64,000 nucleotides of DNA from Lineus longissimus (GCF_910592395.1 NC_088317.1:9364001-9428000), one strand, 5' to 3'; positions 32,110-44,476 are shown, counted from the stretch's first letter. Notes: a model not told the origin generated them from the letters alone. A program made the numbers and translations.

Positions 32110-33250
32110 ATGGCGACACAAGATGGTACGCTCAGCGCCGCTGGAATGGCGGGGGGCGTCTCACCAATGTTGACTCTGCCAGTGGTGAGCCAGCCAGGAC
32201 ACATGAGCATCCCGAGGTCTGGGACAAATGTCACGATGTCTGAATCGGCTAGTAAACCAAATGTAAGTTTGGTAAGTTCTACCGGTGGTGTGATGCCAAT
32301 GATTCCTAACGTCGGTGGTAGTGGACATGATGCGCCCAGTGCCCGCAGTGTTGATGATGGTAGGCCTACTGGATTACCCAATCCTGGTGTAACTTTGCCA
32401 GCACATGGTGCTGCTCAGGCAATTTCTGGCCTAGATATGAATACACTTGTGGTAGAATTGCTCAGTCGATTGGCTGCAATTAGTAATGTCGGTAACAATG
32501 GTAATGGTAACCCGGCCCAGGGTCAAAGGTCAGGCCTACCCACACCCACTATGTCAGCTGCACCCCATACCCACAAAGTACAGGCACCGAAAAACTTTGC
32601 GGTGGGCCAAAACTTTAGGATTTGGTTGGAAAGTTTCGACTCTTATGCAGACCTCTGCAAAATACCTCAGAGCGAAAGGCGAGAACAACTGCAATCTAGG
32701 CTGGACCACCAGGCCTATGTGGCTATAACCAATCTTTACTTACCACCTATGATGGAGTACAGTGAGTTCAAGGAAGCCCTCCTGACCAGATTCATGAACA
32801 CAACTAAGGAAGACTTTAAGTTCCAGCTTCGAGGCAGGAATCAGAAGAACCAGGAGCCCCTGAGGCCTATGCTGATGCGCTGCAAGAGCTTAACTTAAAT
32901 GCCTATCCAGGATGTGGTTTTTCAATTCAACTGGAGATGGCTCTCGATCGATTCATGAGTGGTGTTGATGTCTCCGAATTGACAAGGAACAGCTATTTTT
33001 GGCTGCGCCTACCACCCTAAGTGAAGCTGTTAGAAAGGTCCGCCAGCTCTAAGCTGCGAAGCTTATGTCTAGACAGGCTGAGGCAATTCAAAAGCCAAAG
33101 AAAATTAATTGCTGCTACGACTCCGAGTTCGGCAAAGGCCCAAGGTGAGGTAAATAGGCCTATGGTAGAAAATAAGTCTGAAAGGGGGAAAATGTTGGAA
33201 ATTTTGGGTAGGATGGAAACCCGTCTTAGCAACCTTGAACAGGGCGGTAA
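32110..33250 (+). pseudogene. Ty3/Gypsy gag polyprotein, frameshifted and 3' truncated
   Basis: Gag forms the retrotransposon particle. The ORF starts MATQDGTLSAAGMAGG, is Gly/Ser/Pro-rich for about 150 residues, and then enters the conserved capsid-like region: FAVGQNFRIWLESFDSY, LDHQAYVAITNLYLPPM, EFKEALLTRFMNTTKEDF. At 32896 the frame is lost. Homology continues in other frames (ADALQELNLNAYPGCG, then EAVRKVRQLEAAKLMSRQ) to about 33250. No CCHC zinc knuckle and no protease follow. An AT-rich unrelated segment begins there, leading into the HINE-like element at 33434. It belongs with the LTR at 31632-31833. Confidence 0.75.
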
Positions 33251-33433
33251 TGCCTTTTTTTTACAAAGAATTTATTCGGTTTATATTGTAGATGTATTTT
33301 ACAGTTAAAAGCCGAAGGCTTAAACTTCTGCAAAATATAAATATATACAAATAGTTACATAAGTTTATAAAGATACGAATAGTGACATAAGTTTTTTAAA
33401 GATAATTTGAAGAGATATACAAAATATATAATT

Positions 33434-35185
33434 AAACAAGAGGCCCAAGGGCCTGGCGCTCAGCTGGATGACCTAATAACATAGGACTGAGGGTATACTA
33501 TAAAGTAGTAAATATCGGCTTTGTACTACTGTTTGAAGGTCAAGAGAACACGTTATACCACTAAAATTTCCAATGCAGAGCTGCCAGCTGGATGAAATAT
33601 GATTGAACTTATCAGCCATGGTATGTAAATATTACAGGAGGCAACGGAAGATATCCCTAGTTCAGTATGTTGTATCAGTAGCTTTACAGAAAAAAAGTGT
33701 CAGAGAGGATGAGACTTCTCCATGGACAACTGTGGTATGTCCAGGCTGGGTTGTACAGCACAAGAATACAAAATGCTGTCTGTAAGTGTAATTGAGAGGT
33801 ATCCTGATTTAATAGAGGTCAAAATAAATAGAAATTACCAGTTTGGGACTAGCACCACTTTCTTTTTTTTTTAATAAGGTAGAGATTACAGGAGTCAACA
33901 AAATTAATTTTATTGAGAGAAATTGACCTGTTCTGCAGGTGATTGGAATTTACAATACAAAGGGTCGTTTTTCATGACATTGTGCTCTACTGCGTATTCC
34001 TAGTCATAGTGAGTCGATCTGGAACCAATCTATCCTTGGCGCAGACAGGTTCAAATTGGCTATATCTTGAATAGATCGAATTGCGATGAAAATCTAATGC
34101 AATAAAGGAGCAATATCGAAGAGACAAATTAATCAAACCAATTGTCCACAGACTCGGACCCTGAAATGGCATGATGTATGCGTGCATATAAAAGTATATC
34201 AATTGGTCCCATAGAGATGATGAGGCAATGTCAATATGCCTTGTTCCTTAGTCAGCAATATGCCCCTTTTTATACGGAGAAGAAGGAGAACCCAGATAGG
34301 CCTTCACATGTCGGCTTCCAAATGGCTCGAACCAACTGTACTATCACTACTATAACTTTAAAATGCATGCTCCTCCTAGTCCTACATGTAGCAATGTCTC
34401 AGCCAAAAAGGCAAAGTGAGCAGCTCCTTGGTAAGGCCATGTCAGGTTCCGCGCGCCTCTTCAGATACATCAAGTATTGAAAGCTGTGGTGAGCTGAGCA
34501 CATAAAAGACCATGGTCACCTTAATTTGAAAATCCCTTCATAATCAAGTGCTACCTCTGACTAAGACAGCACAATAGACCACCAATTTGATCCAGCTCCT
34601 AACTGCGGGAAAACCCAAGTCCAGCAACCAAAAGTACCAAAAATACATTTTTGTTTACATTTGAACTGCACACATGCGTTTGTTTACAATTTCATTTCCC
34701 GCGAAATCTCGAAAATCAGGTGACCTGCAATCGTGGATTGAAAATAACATTAACCTCGGTTCAGCAGGTCAGCAGGTATACCGGCTGTTCCAATCATCCC
34801 CCTACAGCCAGCCGTTCAAAAGGTAATGTTATTCACCCCACAGGGAGTGCAAGTAATTGATTAAGCCCCTGCATAACTTAACAGCAATGGCTTGGCTTCT
34901 GTGAGTGGTAAGGAGAACTGACAGTTTTTTATGGGAGTAACATTATTGTGTTGCTTAAAACGTCTACTTTTTACTCATGTAAGAATCGTAGTACTAATAA
35001 TAACTTTCAACTTATTTTCCAGTTAGGATAACACAACACGCATCTTCATGATCATGATCTTTCTCAAACTAACTGAATGACCTAATCGCCTTGGACGCAC
35101 AACCTAACCACATATCAATCCGCCCCGACGATCGACACATCCATTCGATTCGATAACCCTCGATAAAGTTTGATAAATAAACTAG
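33434..35185. mobile_element. HINE/pearl-like subfamily B, 5' portion
   Basis: It starts acaagaggcccaagggcct then ggcgctcagctgg, the same left end as at 18140. It shares an internal block tatgggagt-acattattgt with 18818-18900, and a block with cattcgattcgata and gtttgataaataa with 45065-45215. No right hairpin is found before 35390, so it is either 3' truncated or continues, after an interruption, as the segment ending at 38990. The ORFs in it are repeat sequence. Confidence 0.5.
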
Positions 35186-35389
35186 AACTGAGATTTCACA
35201 GGAGCACCTGTGAATTCACGACTCCAGGGTTGTTTTGAGGGCGATATTGTGAGAGTTGGTCTTGAGTATGGGGACGTGAAGGTCCGTGTGAGGCACCTGG
35301 GGAGAGAAGACTAGTTGTTTATACCTCCATGATGGGATCTGACACAGACACTACTATTGATCTCATTATATGAATACCATTTAATTACA
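35186..35389. other. Spacer between HINE-like elements
   Basis: Single-copy-looking sequence with no recognisable gene, bounded by the end of subfamily B similarity and the start of the next element. Confidence 0.3.
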
Positions 35390-37602
35390 AATGAAACGGC
35401 CAGGAGCCATTGTGCTCACCGTATAGATATTTGGTGCTTTGGAATTCATCCAGGTTAAGAAACATTGTACATGTATAGTATATAGGTCAAACCAAAGTCG
35501 GTATGACATGTGATGTATCGTTGCTTGGAGTAAGTACCATTATGGTAACCATAAGAATATCATCAAAAACAAGTCACTAATAAACGAGATAATGCACTTT
35601 TTACCAATTTTAGTTTTGGCCTCTTGGTGGCCAAGTTGAGTACCAGATCAGATCGAAATTCGGTGTCCAAGGTGACATGACGTAGGGAGTCATGTGCACC
35701 AAATTTCAAGTTCATAGCTATAGTGGTTAAGAAACGTGCCATAGTTACACTCAAACGACCAACCCATATGATATGTGATGTATCCCTGCTAGGAGAACCT
35801 ACCATAAAAATGTTATTGAAAACGAATCACTAATAAGCGAGATATCACACTTGCTAGGTTTTCACTTTTGGCCCCCTGGTGGCCAAGTCGAGAATCAAAC
35901 CGGACTGAAATTCAGGGTCAGAGGTCAGCTGACCTAGAGGGTCCTTTGTACAAAGTCTCAAGTTCATAGCCTTAGGGGTTAACAAACGTGCCACAGTTAC
36001 GCTAAAATGGCCAATTTAAAGCCGTTTGACCTCTGCGACCTTGACAAGAACGTCAAATCAAAAACCCGTATCATATGTGATGTATCCTTGCTAAGAGTAT
36101 CTACCATAACATTTTTACCAAAAACTAATCAGTAATAAGTGAGATATGGCACTATTCAAATTTTTTGTTTTGGCCCCCTGGTGGCCCAGTTAAGAATCAG
36201 ACCAGACCGAAAATCAGTGTCACAGGTCATCTGACCTAGGGAGTCATGTGTACCAGGTTTAAAGTTCATTGCTTTAGTGGTTAAGAAACGTGCCATAGTT
36301 ACACACAAACGGCCAATTCACACCATTTGACCTCTGTGACCTTGCAAATAAGGTCAAATCAAAAACCGTAGGATATGTGATGTATCCTTGCTCTGAGTAC
36401 CTACCATAAAAATAGAATTGAAAACAAGTCACTATTAAGCGAGATATTGCACTTTTTACTTTTTTTAGTTTTGGCCCCCTGGTGGCCAAGTCGAGAATCA
36501 GATCAGACTGAAATTCGGTGTCAGAGGTTAAATGATGTAGGGAATCAGGTGCACCAAATTTCAAGTTCATAGCTTTATTGGTTAAGAAACGTGCCCAAGT
36601 TACACTCAAACGGCAAATTTACGCCATTTGACCTCTGTGACCTTGAAAAGTAGGTCAAATCAAAAACACGTATGATATGTGATATACCCTTGCTAGGAAA
36701 ACCTACCATAAAAATTTCATCAAAAACAAATCACTAATAAGCGAGATATCACACTTTTTAGATTTCCACTTTTGGCCCCCTGGTGGCAAAGTTAGGCATC
36801 AGATCGAACCAAAATTCAGCACCAGAGGCTATGTGATATAGGGGGTTATATGTACCAAGTTTCAAGTTCATAGCTTTAGTGGTTAAGAAACGTGTCATAG
36901 TTTACACTCTAATGGCCAATTTACGCCATATGACCTCTGTGACCTTAAAAACAAGGTCAAATTAAAAACCCGTAAAATATAAAATGTATATTTGCTATGA
37001 GTACCTACAACAAAAGTTTTATCGAAAACAAGTCACTTATAAGCGAGATATCACACTTTTTAGATTTCCAGTTTTGGCCCCCTGGTGGCAAAGTTGGGAA
37101 TCAGATCGAACCAAAATTCAGCACCAGAGGCTATGTGATATAGGGGGTTATATGTACCAAGTTTCAAGTTCATAGCTTTAGTGGTTAAGAAACGTGCCAT
37201 AGTTTACACTCTAATGGCCCATTTACGCCATATGACCTCTGTGACCTTAAAAACAAGGTCAAATTAAAAACCCGTATAATATAAAATGTATATTTGCTAT
37301 GAGTACCTACAACAAAAGTTTTATCGAAAACAAGTCACTAATAAGCGAGATATCACACTTTTTTAGATATCGACATTTGGCCCCCTGGTGGCCAAACAGA
37401 GAATCAGATCGGACCGAAAATCAGTGTCAGAGGTCAACTGACCTAGGGCATTCTGTGTACAAAGTTTCAAGTACATAGCCCTAGCAGTTAAGAAACGTGC
37501 CACTGTTAGGATACGACGACGACGACGACGACGACAACGACGACGACGACGACGACGGACACAGCGCTATCATATAGACTCCCCTTATGGTGAGCCAAAA
37601 AG
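35390..37602. mobile_element. HINE/pearl-like element with about seven internal 310-base units
   Basis: It starts aatgaaacggccaggagcc then gtgctcacc and ends ccccttatggtgagccaaaaa after a GAC microsatellite (37508-37558). Between these lie about seven head-to-tail units of about 310 bases. Each carries gacctctgtgaccttg, gatatgtgatgtatccttgct, aagcgagatat, ggccccctggtggc and aagaaacgtgccatagtta. Units at about 36700-37050 and 37000-37340 are nearly identical, so unit number has changed recently. Plus-strand and minus-strand ORFs here are by-products of the repeat. The structure is the same as copies A at 15801 and 51169, but the left palindrome is more decayed. Confidence 0.65.
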
Positions 37603-38990
37603 TGAAAACAGATCATATCATATTCCTTGGCATAAATTAAAATAGGAGTGCGGGAACAAGGTTTTTTAGCAGGAGGAAAGCGAGAACATTTTGCGCCGTC
37701 GTATTCCGATTTGGCTGGTTAGTGGTGAAATCTGCTTTTAATTTTGCAAATTAACATATTCGTTTTTCTAGTTCTAACGTTGTCTGAATCAAAGATGCTT
37801 TCCCAATGGCGACATTGCCAGGAAAACGTGACGTCATTTTGGCCATTCTTCTTACCGCACGCCCTCTCTCTCCGTAAAAGTTCCTGACATGGTGTGAAGT
37901 GGGAGGGTGCACAATGGGAATAACACTGCCGCGATGTTAATAGTTTCTATTTATAGAATTCAGCGGCAGAGATTTTAGGCACGGAAAAAGTGGATTAACT
38001 CGGCTAATCTCAATGGATTTTACCCAGGAATGTTGTCAAGGCGAGAGAAACATCTGATTTAAGTACTGCGCTTATTAGATTTCATGTTCAGGCCGAAGAT
38101 TGGCCTAAAACGTGGACGAAAAGAGTGCATTATCGAGTGTTGGAGAGGTCACGTGATTGGAGGAGAAACCTGAACAAAGTTTTCGTGCTTTTAGCTGTCA
38201 ACATCAATGGCTATAATATACTCCTGCAGAATAGTAGAATTAATAGAACTAATTTCCGAAGTTTCCAATAGTTTGAACACAAATCAGAACATCGGCCATC
38301 AGCTGGACTCAGATCTGCATAAATTACGATAAATAATGAGGTCGTCGCTTCAATTTCGCAAAGAAAGTTGACTCCATTTGAAGGTTGTTTTGACCAACTT
38401 CTGTTGAACTCATCGTTATGAGGGCATTTGAACACATTCTCGTTGACCTTTTCTATAAACCTGTGAAGTTTCGTACCAAAATACATTTCCGTAAAGGCTT
38501 AAAAAAGAAAATTTGTCACTTACAAAATCATCGCTCCGGTAGAAATAAAAAGGTCACCGCCATTTTCTTGATGATAGTACTCCAGGTAACCTCGGCGGGA
38601 AATTTAAAGCGGGGTCATCCGGGGTCAAACAACAGTTTTGCTCACTACCGCCAACTGGTGATATAAATCGACACTAATCTATTTTATATCAAAACTGTTC
38701 AACTTTATTTCAAGCTTTTATCTGCTGGAATAGAGCGTCAAAAAATTGTTTTTTCATTTACGTATTTTGCCCCCTGGGGAACTGAATTTGAGTCGAATCG
38801 CCCAAATTTTTTTCCGTAAGCAACATTTTCTGCGGTGTTTATAAGCAAGACTAGATTTGAAGTGCCTCGGTTGTATGATTACAAAATGCCCAACTTTGTC
38901 TACAGATGGATGGATGGATGGAAGGACGGACACCAATAGAATAGCTATTTGACTAGCTCCGCTGACTTTGTCAGCTGAGCTAAAAACATG
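37603..38990. mobile_element. HINE/pearl-like subfamily B, 3' portion
   Basis: The segment from about 38170 onward (caaagttttcgtgcttt, then agtagaattaatagaact) aligns with 45215-46160. It ends with a GGAT microsatellite (38905-38930) and the hairpin gactagctccgctgac...gtcagctgagctaaaaa at 38953-38986. The left boundary is not clear. Together with 33434-35185 it could be one element opened by the insertion of the 35390-37602 element. Confidence 0.5.
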
Positions 38991-39146
38991 TGATGTTGAA
39001 ATGTAGTAAATTTCGTAAAAAATGAGAAAAAAAGGATAAATAGTTTGGAAAGTGCAGGGGGACGGTGGTGCAAGAGTTAGGAATGATCATACGAGTTTGG
39101 GGTTGGCGGAAACGGAGAAGAGGGGGGTCAGATATTTTTCTTTGAG

Positions 39147-39828
39147 TTAGATTGGAAAACGATTTGTGGATGATATGAATTTTAGGGTTGATTTGATAAG
39201 GAGAGCATTTTCGAGGTTGGAGAAAGATGGATGGCCGTTGAGAAGGATGTTTGAGTTTAGAGTTGCATTATGGAAGTGTGTTATTTGAAGGGTATTGGCG
39301 ATTAGGGAGTTGCGTTGGTTTTCGTACTTAGGACAGTCGAGAAGAAAGTGTGAAGAGGTTTCCGGAACATCCATAGGGCACATGAGGCAAGTGGGGTTTT
39401 CAGAAACATTGTTTAGGTATAGGTCAGATGTTAGTCCGCTGCAATTGTTTCGCATACGTGTGAGAATGATGTTAAGTGGGCGAGGGCCGATGTTTAGCCA
39501 AGAGGGGATTGGTTTGATAGAGAATTCTGGCAGTTTGGTTAGGGAATATTTGAAAGAGTTTGGAGACTATTAGTGCGACAAAAGAAAGGTGTTATATTGT
39601 TGTTTGTAGCTAAACGTGTGTTATGGTAGTGACTATCGACGGTTAGTTCTGGGATGAGGTCTTTGAGGTAGGTTGGTGCAAGTCTGTTTAAAATTTTGTA
39701 AAACATCACGAGGCGGTGGAATTTCCTGCGCTTTTCAAGTGGTAGAAGGCCAGATTCTCTGTAAAGGTTGTGGTGTGAGCTGATTGTTAATCCTGTTATA
39801 CAACGTGTTACTGCGTGCGTTTAAATTT
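39147..39828 (-). pseudogene. Non-LTR retrotransposon ORF2 C-terminus, 5' truncated
   Basis: Reading leftward from 39828, the post-reverse-transcriptase region of a CR1/Jockey-group LINE appears: TRCITGLTISSHHNL, then LPLEKRRKFHRLVMFYKIL. After a frameshift near 39570 comes the terminal zinc motif CLMCPMDVPETSSHFLLDCP (a C-C-H-C pattern), then the end of ORF2 near 39147. The 3' untranslated sequence continues to about 39000. Endonuclease and reverse transcriptase are missing, as usual for 5'-truncated LINE insertions. The upstream limit at about 39828 is where protein similarity ends. Confidence 0.68.
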
Positions 39829-40418
39829 GGCGCCATCCGCTATGTGGCGGAGTCTGGACTTTTCGATGAACTCTCAATTGGCACGACGATATTTTTTAAT
39901 GAAAACGACGAGGACAATATTTAGTTTTAGCGACGATTTGGCGAATTTTATGGGACTTTAAAGGAAAGGGGAAGTTAATTCCGAACAAATATGTGACACG
40001 ATAGTCAACTGAGGAGCTTAATCGTTGTAAGGTTTTAAGGAACTGGTGTTTTGACACAATTTATGAGACGAAATAGAGCTATAGTTTGTTGTTGACATTG
40101 TCGCAGTTCTCATTTTATTGGAATCGCCAAGCAACTTTATTCCCCTAACCTACGTGTGCTGGACAGGCCAGCCACACAGTCACATATTTGGAACATTTGG
40201 AAGCATTTAAAGGCATACATGTATTTTGTTCGCCGTTTGTATCAAAGCTAGTTTTAGGAACTGTACCAGTGCGTCGTTCAACATATGCTTTGTGTATAAA
40301 AATAAAGGTCTGAAAAGGGTAAATACAGGAAATAAAGACTTGAAGTGTCAAAAATAACTCTGGACACTCTCAAATAAACCGAAACCAAAGGAACCAGAAG
40401 AGAGTCTTTGAAATAGTC

Positions 40419-42370
40419 ATGTCGGAAGAGGAGCTGTTACAGGAAAACATGGACGAGCAAAGGCCAGAGGAGTCTGAGGACACAAATGAGGAAGCAGAAG
40501 GAAATGCAGTGGCTAACCTTCAAGATCAGGAAGAGTAAGAGGAGCAGGAGAATTGGATTGTGCAGCATGAGAGACTGCATGCCAAAAGGTCTAGGTCAGT
40601 TTACCAGGGTAAAGTCGGTGCATATTGTAAAAGGCTTCAGGACGCAATGGGTAATTGCGATACAGCATTAGTGGAGAAGCTAATGGAGAAGACTGCAGAG
40701 TCAGGAGAGAAGCTGGAAAGGGCACACAAGAAGTACCAAGATCTGCTACCCCTCCAGGAGAGACGCAAGGAAGATTCTGAATGGTGTCAGCCAAATATAT
40801 CAGAGTATGAGGACCTGACATCGGAAGTTTTAGGTTGGCTTGAGGCCATGAAAGAAGACGAGGAGGAAGAAGAATCCAGGCCTGGCAGGATATTACAGGG
40901 GCAGGAGTTGACTACGACCACGTCAACTGGGTCGACACCAGGACATTCGCCTGCACAATCACAGCAGAGACAGATGAACCAGCCGACAGCTAGTAATGTA
41001 AGGACTCCTTCATCACAAGCTAGGACAACTGAGAGACAAAGGCCACCCATGGGAGCAGCTATGTCCTTGTCGCCTTATACTACTTACAGTCCCGCATATA
41101 GTACACCAATCTCATCACATGCCAGGCAAGGCACACATGATATGACCTCACACCCAGAGAACAACCAGGTCTCTTCCCACCCACATGGAGCAGCTAACGG
41201 CAGTTACACCCTATCAGATAATAGCAGTTACTCTCAGTCATGCAGCCAGCACGTCATGGAGAGAATGGCACAGCTAATGCTGTTACCTCCGAACGACATC
41301 CCGACATTTGATGGAGACTTCACAAGATACCGCGAGTTTATTGAGCTGTTTGAGACAAGAGTGGCGAGTAGGGCCCCAGATGAGAGGGAGAAGCTCAATT
41401 ATTTAATGCAGCTGACAACAGACAAGCCAAAGGAATAGTCAGAGGATGTGTCCACCTAGGACCAGCAGCAGGATATCTACGGGCTAGAACGCTGTTAGAG
41501 GAAAAGTTTGGAGACAAGTATGAGATAGGACAGACTTATCTAAACAAAGCCTTAACTTGGAAACCAATGAAGGCGCATCAATCCAGCGAATTGGAGCAAT
41601 ATGCCATTTACCTTTGTGAATGTGCAAACGCCATGCTAGGTTTAGGCAGGTTGTCGGAATTAGAACACTATAGCAGCATGAAACAGATTGTGCAAAGACT
41701 ACCATTGCATCTGCAGAGAAAATGGATCTCGGAGGATACGGAGACACAGCGAAAACATGGTGTCCCAGCAACATTTGAGGCTATTGTAAACTTCATTGAG
41801 AGGTAGGCCAGAGTTCTGAATAATCCGAGGTACAAAGCAGAGAGGCCAGATGACAACAGACGCAATCAAGGCAAAGAACTCCCAAAGCCGAGAAGGCCTA
41901 CATTCGCTACTAATGTGAAGAATTTGTCAAACAGAGTGTGTGGATTTTGCAATCGTGGAAATCATGACGCAGTGGCTTGTAGAACTCTAGGCAGCAAACC
42001 ACATCAAGACAAACTTGCATGGTTAAAGACAAACCGTTATTGCTGCTCATGCATTCGTAAAAACCATAGGAGCAAAAATTGTCTAGATAAGGCAACATGT
42101 CGAGAATGCAGTGGTAAACATCCTACCATCCTGCATAGGAACAAAACTGATTTCGATAAAAGGCAGGACAAAGGGTCTGGAGCAAATCAGGACTCATCAA
42201 GGCGAGCCACGGAGCAGACGGGCAGTATGAAGAAGACTGATGATCGAAAGGAGCGAGAGACTAGTGTGAAGAATAGGAACGATGAGGAAGGAAAGGAGGC
42301 AAAGTCTGTCAGAAATGGACGTATAGGGCCGGCAGGAAAATCGGCATGTCAGTTGTACCAGTTAGAATAA
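40419..42370 (+). pseudogene. BEL/Pao gag region with zinc knuckles
   Basis: The ORF starts MSEEELLQENMDEQRPE, strongly acidic, with a TAA stop at about 40536-40538 and continuation in the same frame (NWIVQHERLHAKRS). The conserved DUF1759-type capsid region reads LPPNDIPTFDGDFTRYREFI, then EREKLNYLMQLT. After a frameshift near 41436 it continues in another frame with TLLEEKFGDKYEIGQTYL and ELEQYAIYLCECANAM. After a further stop, cysteine knuckles appear: CGFCNRGNHDAVAC, CCSCIRKNHRSKNC, CRECSGKHPTILH. That order is diagnostic for BEL/Pao. Stops and shifts make it inactive. A 5' LTR between 39830 and 40400 is expected, but I could not bound it. Confidence 0.85.
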
Positions 42371-42671
42371 AATCTCAGGAAACTGGAAAGATGTCAAAAC
42401 CTTGGCATTGTTAGACAACGGATCAGGAGCTTCTTTCTGTACAGATGATATTTGTAGTTCACTTGGCTTAACAGGACCAGCTAGAGTTAATCTTTCAACC
42501 ATGGCATCCAAGGACCATTTAGTCCAGCTGAAATTGGTGAGAAACCTGGAAATCAGTGGATTGGAGCGTCAAAGCCAGATTCATATCCGAAGCTTGTATG
42601 TATACCCGGAGATGCACATTGGTAAGGAGGATATAGTCACACAACAAGAAGTCAACGAGTGGGAGCATCTT
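42346..42671 (+). pseudogene. BEL/Pao aspartic protease region
   Basis: After MSVVPVRIKSQETGK and a frameshift, the catalytic triplet region reads LALLDNGSGASFC, where DNGSG stands at the active-site D-S/T-G position (an inserted Asn, common in BEL proteases). GLTGPARVNLSTM and GKEDIVTQQEVNEWEHL follow. The polyprotein is then interrupted by a LINE at 42672 and resumes at 43507 with IPVPNTDLQVGQPIG, with no apparent loss of BEL codons. Confidence 0.75.
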
Positions 42672-43506
42672 AAAGAGAACGAGCTCCTCATCAATGATCA
42701 TAAGACAGAGTTCATTTTTATCGGTTCTAGACAAATGCTCCAGAAGGTAGATATGGGTCCAATCAGAGTGGGGAAGGCCTCAATTTCACCTGTCGAATCG
42801 GTACGAAACCTTGGTGTTTACTTTGACAAAAACATGTCTATGGAAACCCATGTTAGTAGGGTCTGCTCCAAGGCTTTCCTGGGTCTTTATAAGATCCGCC
42901 AAATTCGACGGTTCCTCAGTCCTGAGTCAACCACCACTCTTGTTCATGCCTTTGTCACTTCTCACATTGATTATTGTAATTCCCTTCTATATGGCATTTC
43001 TACACATCAACTCTCCAGACTGCAGCGTGCACTTAATGCTGCAGCTCGCGTTGTGTGTCTGGTGCCGCGGTTTGATCGTATCACACCGGTTCTCATGCGA
43101 CTCCATTGGCTTCCTGTTAAATACAGGATTGTTTTCAAAGTGCTTTTATTTACATATAAGGCAATACATGGAGTCGCACCTGCGTACCTGTGTGATATGG
43201 TCAGACTGAGGCACCATTCCACCTACCATCTCCGCTCTGTTATTGCTCCAACTTTGGTGGTCCCTCGCACTAAGTGCAAAACCTTTGGTGACCGTTCTTT
43301 TTACAAGTCATCACCGGTTCTATGGAACCACCTACCTTCCAACATCAGGCTTGCTGGTTCCATAGACATTTTCAAAACTCTCCTGAAACAACACCTTTTC
43401 AGGGAGTGTTTTGCTTTGTAAAGCGCCTGAGAATTTAAGTTTTTCTTTTAATTCAGGCGCTATAGAAATTCTTATATTCATTCATTCATTCATTCATTCA
43501 TTCATA
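42672..43506 (+). pseudogene. CR1-like LINE 3' end inserted in BEL/Pao
   Basis: It encodes the C-terminal half of a CR1-group ORF2: LLINDHKTEFIFIGSRQM, VRNLGVYFDKNMSMETHV, HAFVTSHIDYCNSLLYGI, LQRALNAAARVVCLVPRF, and the terminal SSPVLWNHLPSNIRLAGS. The stop is at 43419-43421. The 3' untranslated tail has an inverted pair (gcgcctgag...caggcgc, 43423-43460) and an (ATTC)n run (43478-43504), the kind of tail at which reverse transcription starts in this group. The insertion happens to be in frame with the upstream BEL protease, creating a 339-codon chimeric ORF (42402-43421). I regard this as accidental. Confidence 0.82.
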
Positions 43507-44476
43507 TTCCAGTCCCAAATACAGACTTACAAGTTGGACAGCCTATCGGAAATGATCTACCACAAGCCATACAGCCCATAACCGTTATTGCCGGAGAAGG
43601 AAATGCACTGTATGCAGTGAAGACTAGGCTTGGTTGGTCAGTAAATGGACCGCTTAGAGTTGGAGGTCAAGATCGCAAATCGGTAAACGCTATTGGAGTA
43701 GTCCCATCTTTACATGAACTGTTTCAGCAGTACATCAATATGGACTTTGCAGAAACTATCGATCAGGAGGATGAAGCTATGTCAAGGGAGGAACAGAAGT
43801 TCATGGATTATATCAAGGAAAACATGGAGTATAACGGAGAGCGATACCAAGTTGGGTTACCCCTCAAGACATCTCCAGAAGCAGGACTTCCAAACAACAG
43901 GGAACAAGCCGTGCAAAGGCTTAAGTCTGTGGAACGCAAAATGCAAAGAAATGTGCAGTTCGCGGAGGATTATCAAGCTTTTATGAATGAAATGCACAGA
44001 AAACGCTACGTGGAAGAAGTAGAGGAAACCAGTGGAGAAGAGGGCAGAATTTGGTATCTCCCCCACCACGGAGTTTACAGTAAACACAAACCCGGAAAGA
44101 TTTGAATCGTGTTTGATGGATCAGCGACTTACCAAGGACAATCCCTCAACAAGTGCTTGCTGAAGGGCCCTGACCTGACCAACAGGTTGGATGGAGTTCT
44201 CTTACGATTTCGTCAAGGCAAAATAGGGATAACATCAGACATCAGGAATTTTTTTTATCAGATCCAGGTCACGGAGAACTGTCGAGATCTCTACAGATTT
44301 CTTTGGTACCGAGATGGCAAGATCAGGGATTACCGGTTGACCGTACATGTATTTGGATCCACGTCAAGCCCTGCTATTAACAACTATGCTCTGCTAAGGA
44401 ATGCAGATGATAACGCTGGTGACTTTAGTCAAGACGTGATTGAGGCAGCTAGGAACTCATCGTATGTGGACGACAA
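43507..44476 (+). pseudogene. BEL/Pao reverse transcriptase, N-terminal half
   Basis: The polyprotein resumes IPVPNTDLQVGQPIG, then AVKTRLGWSVNGPL. The linker domain follows, and then the reverse-transcriptase fingers and palm: WYLPHHGVYSKHKPGKI, a TGA stop at 44102-44104, VFDGSATYQGQSLNK, LLRFRQGKIGITSDI, FLWYRDGKIRDYRLTVHVFG, and the catalytic SSYVDDNIAF at about 44458-44487. Immediately after the YVDD box, BEL similarity ends and Gypsy integrase sequence begins. The thumb, RNase H and BEL integrase are absent. Confidence 0.82.

Noticed and set aside
35390-37602. A CRISPR array or centromeric satellite, because of regularly spaced repeats
   Set aside because: The units are about 310 bases with no unique spacers, few in number and bounded by HINE-like ends. 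The genome is eukaryotic.
39797-40400. 5' LTR of the BEL/Pao element beginning TGTTATACAACG
   Set aside because: The minus-strand translation shows that LINE coding sequence continues through this point to about 39828, so the TG start is inside the LINE. I could not define another LTR boundary.
42402-43421. A single 339-codon host or element gene
   Set aside because: The first part is BEL protease and the rest CR1 ORF2. The fusion comes from an in-frame LINE insertion, and the initiation codon of the ORF is not ATG.
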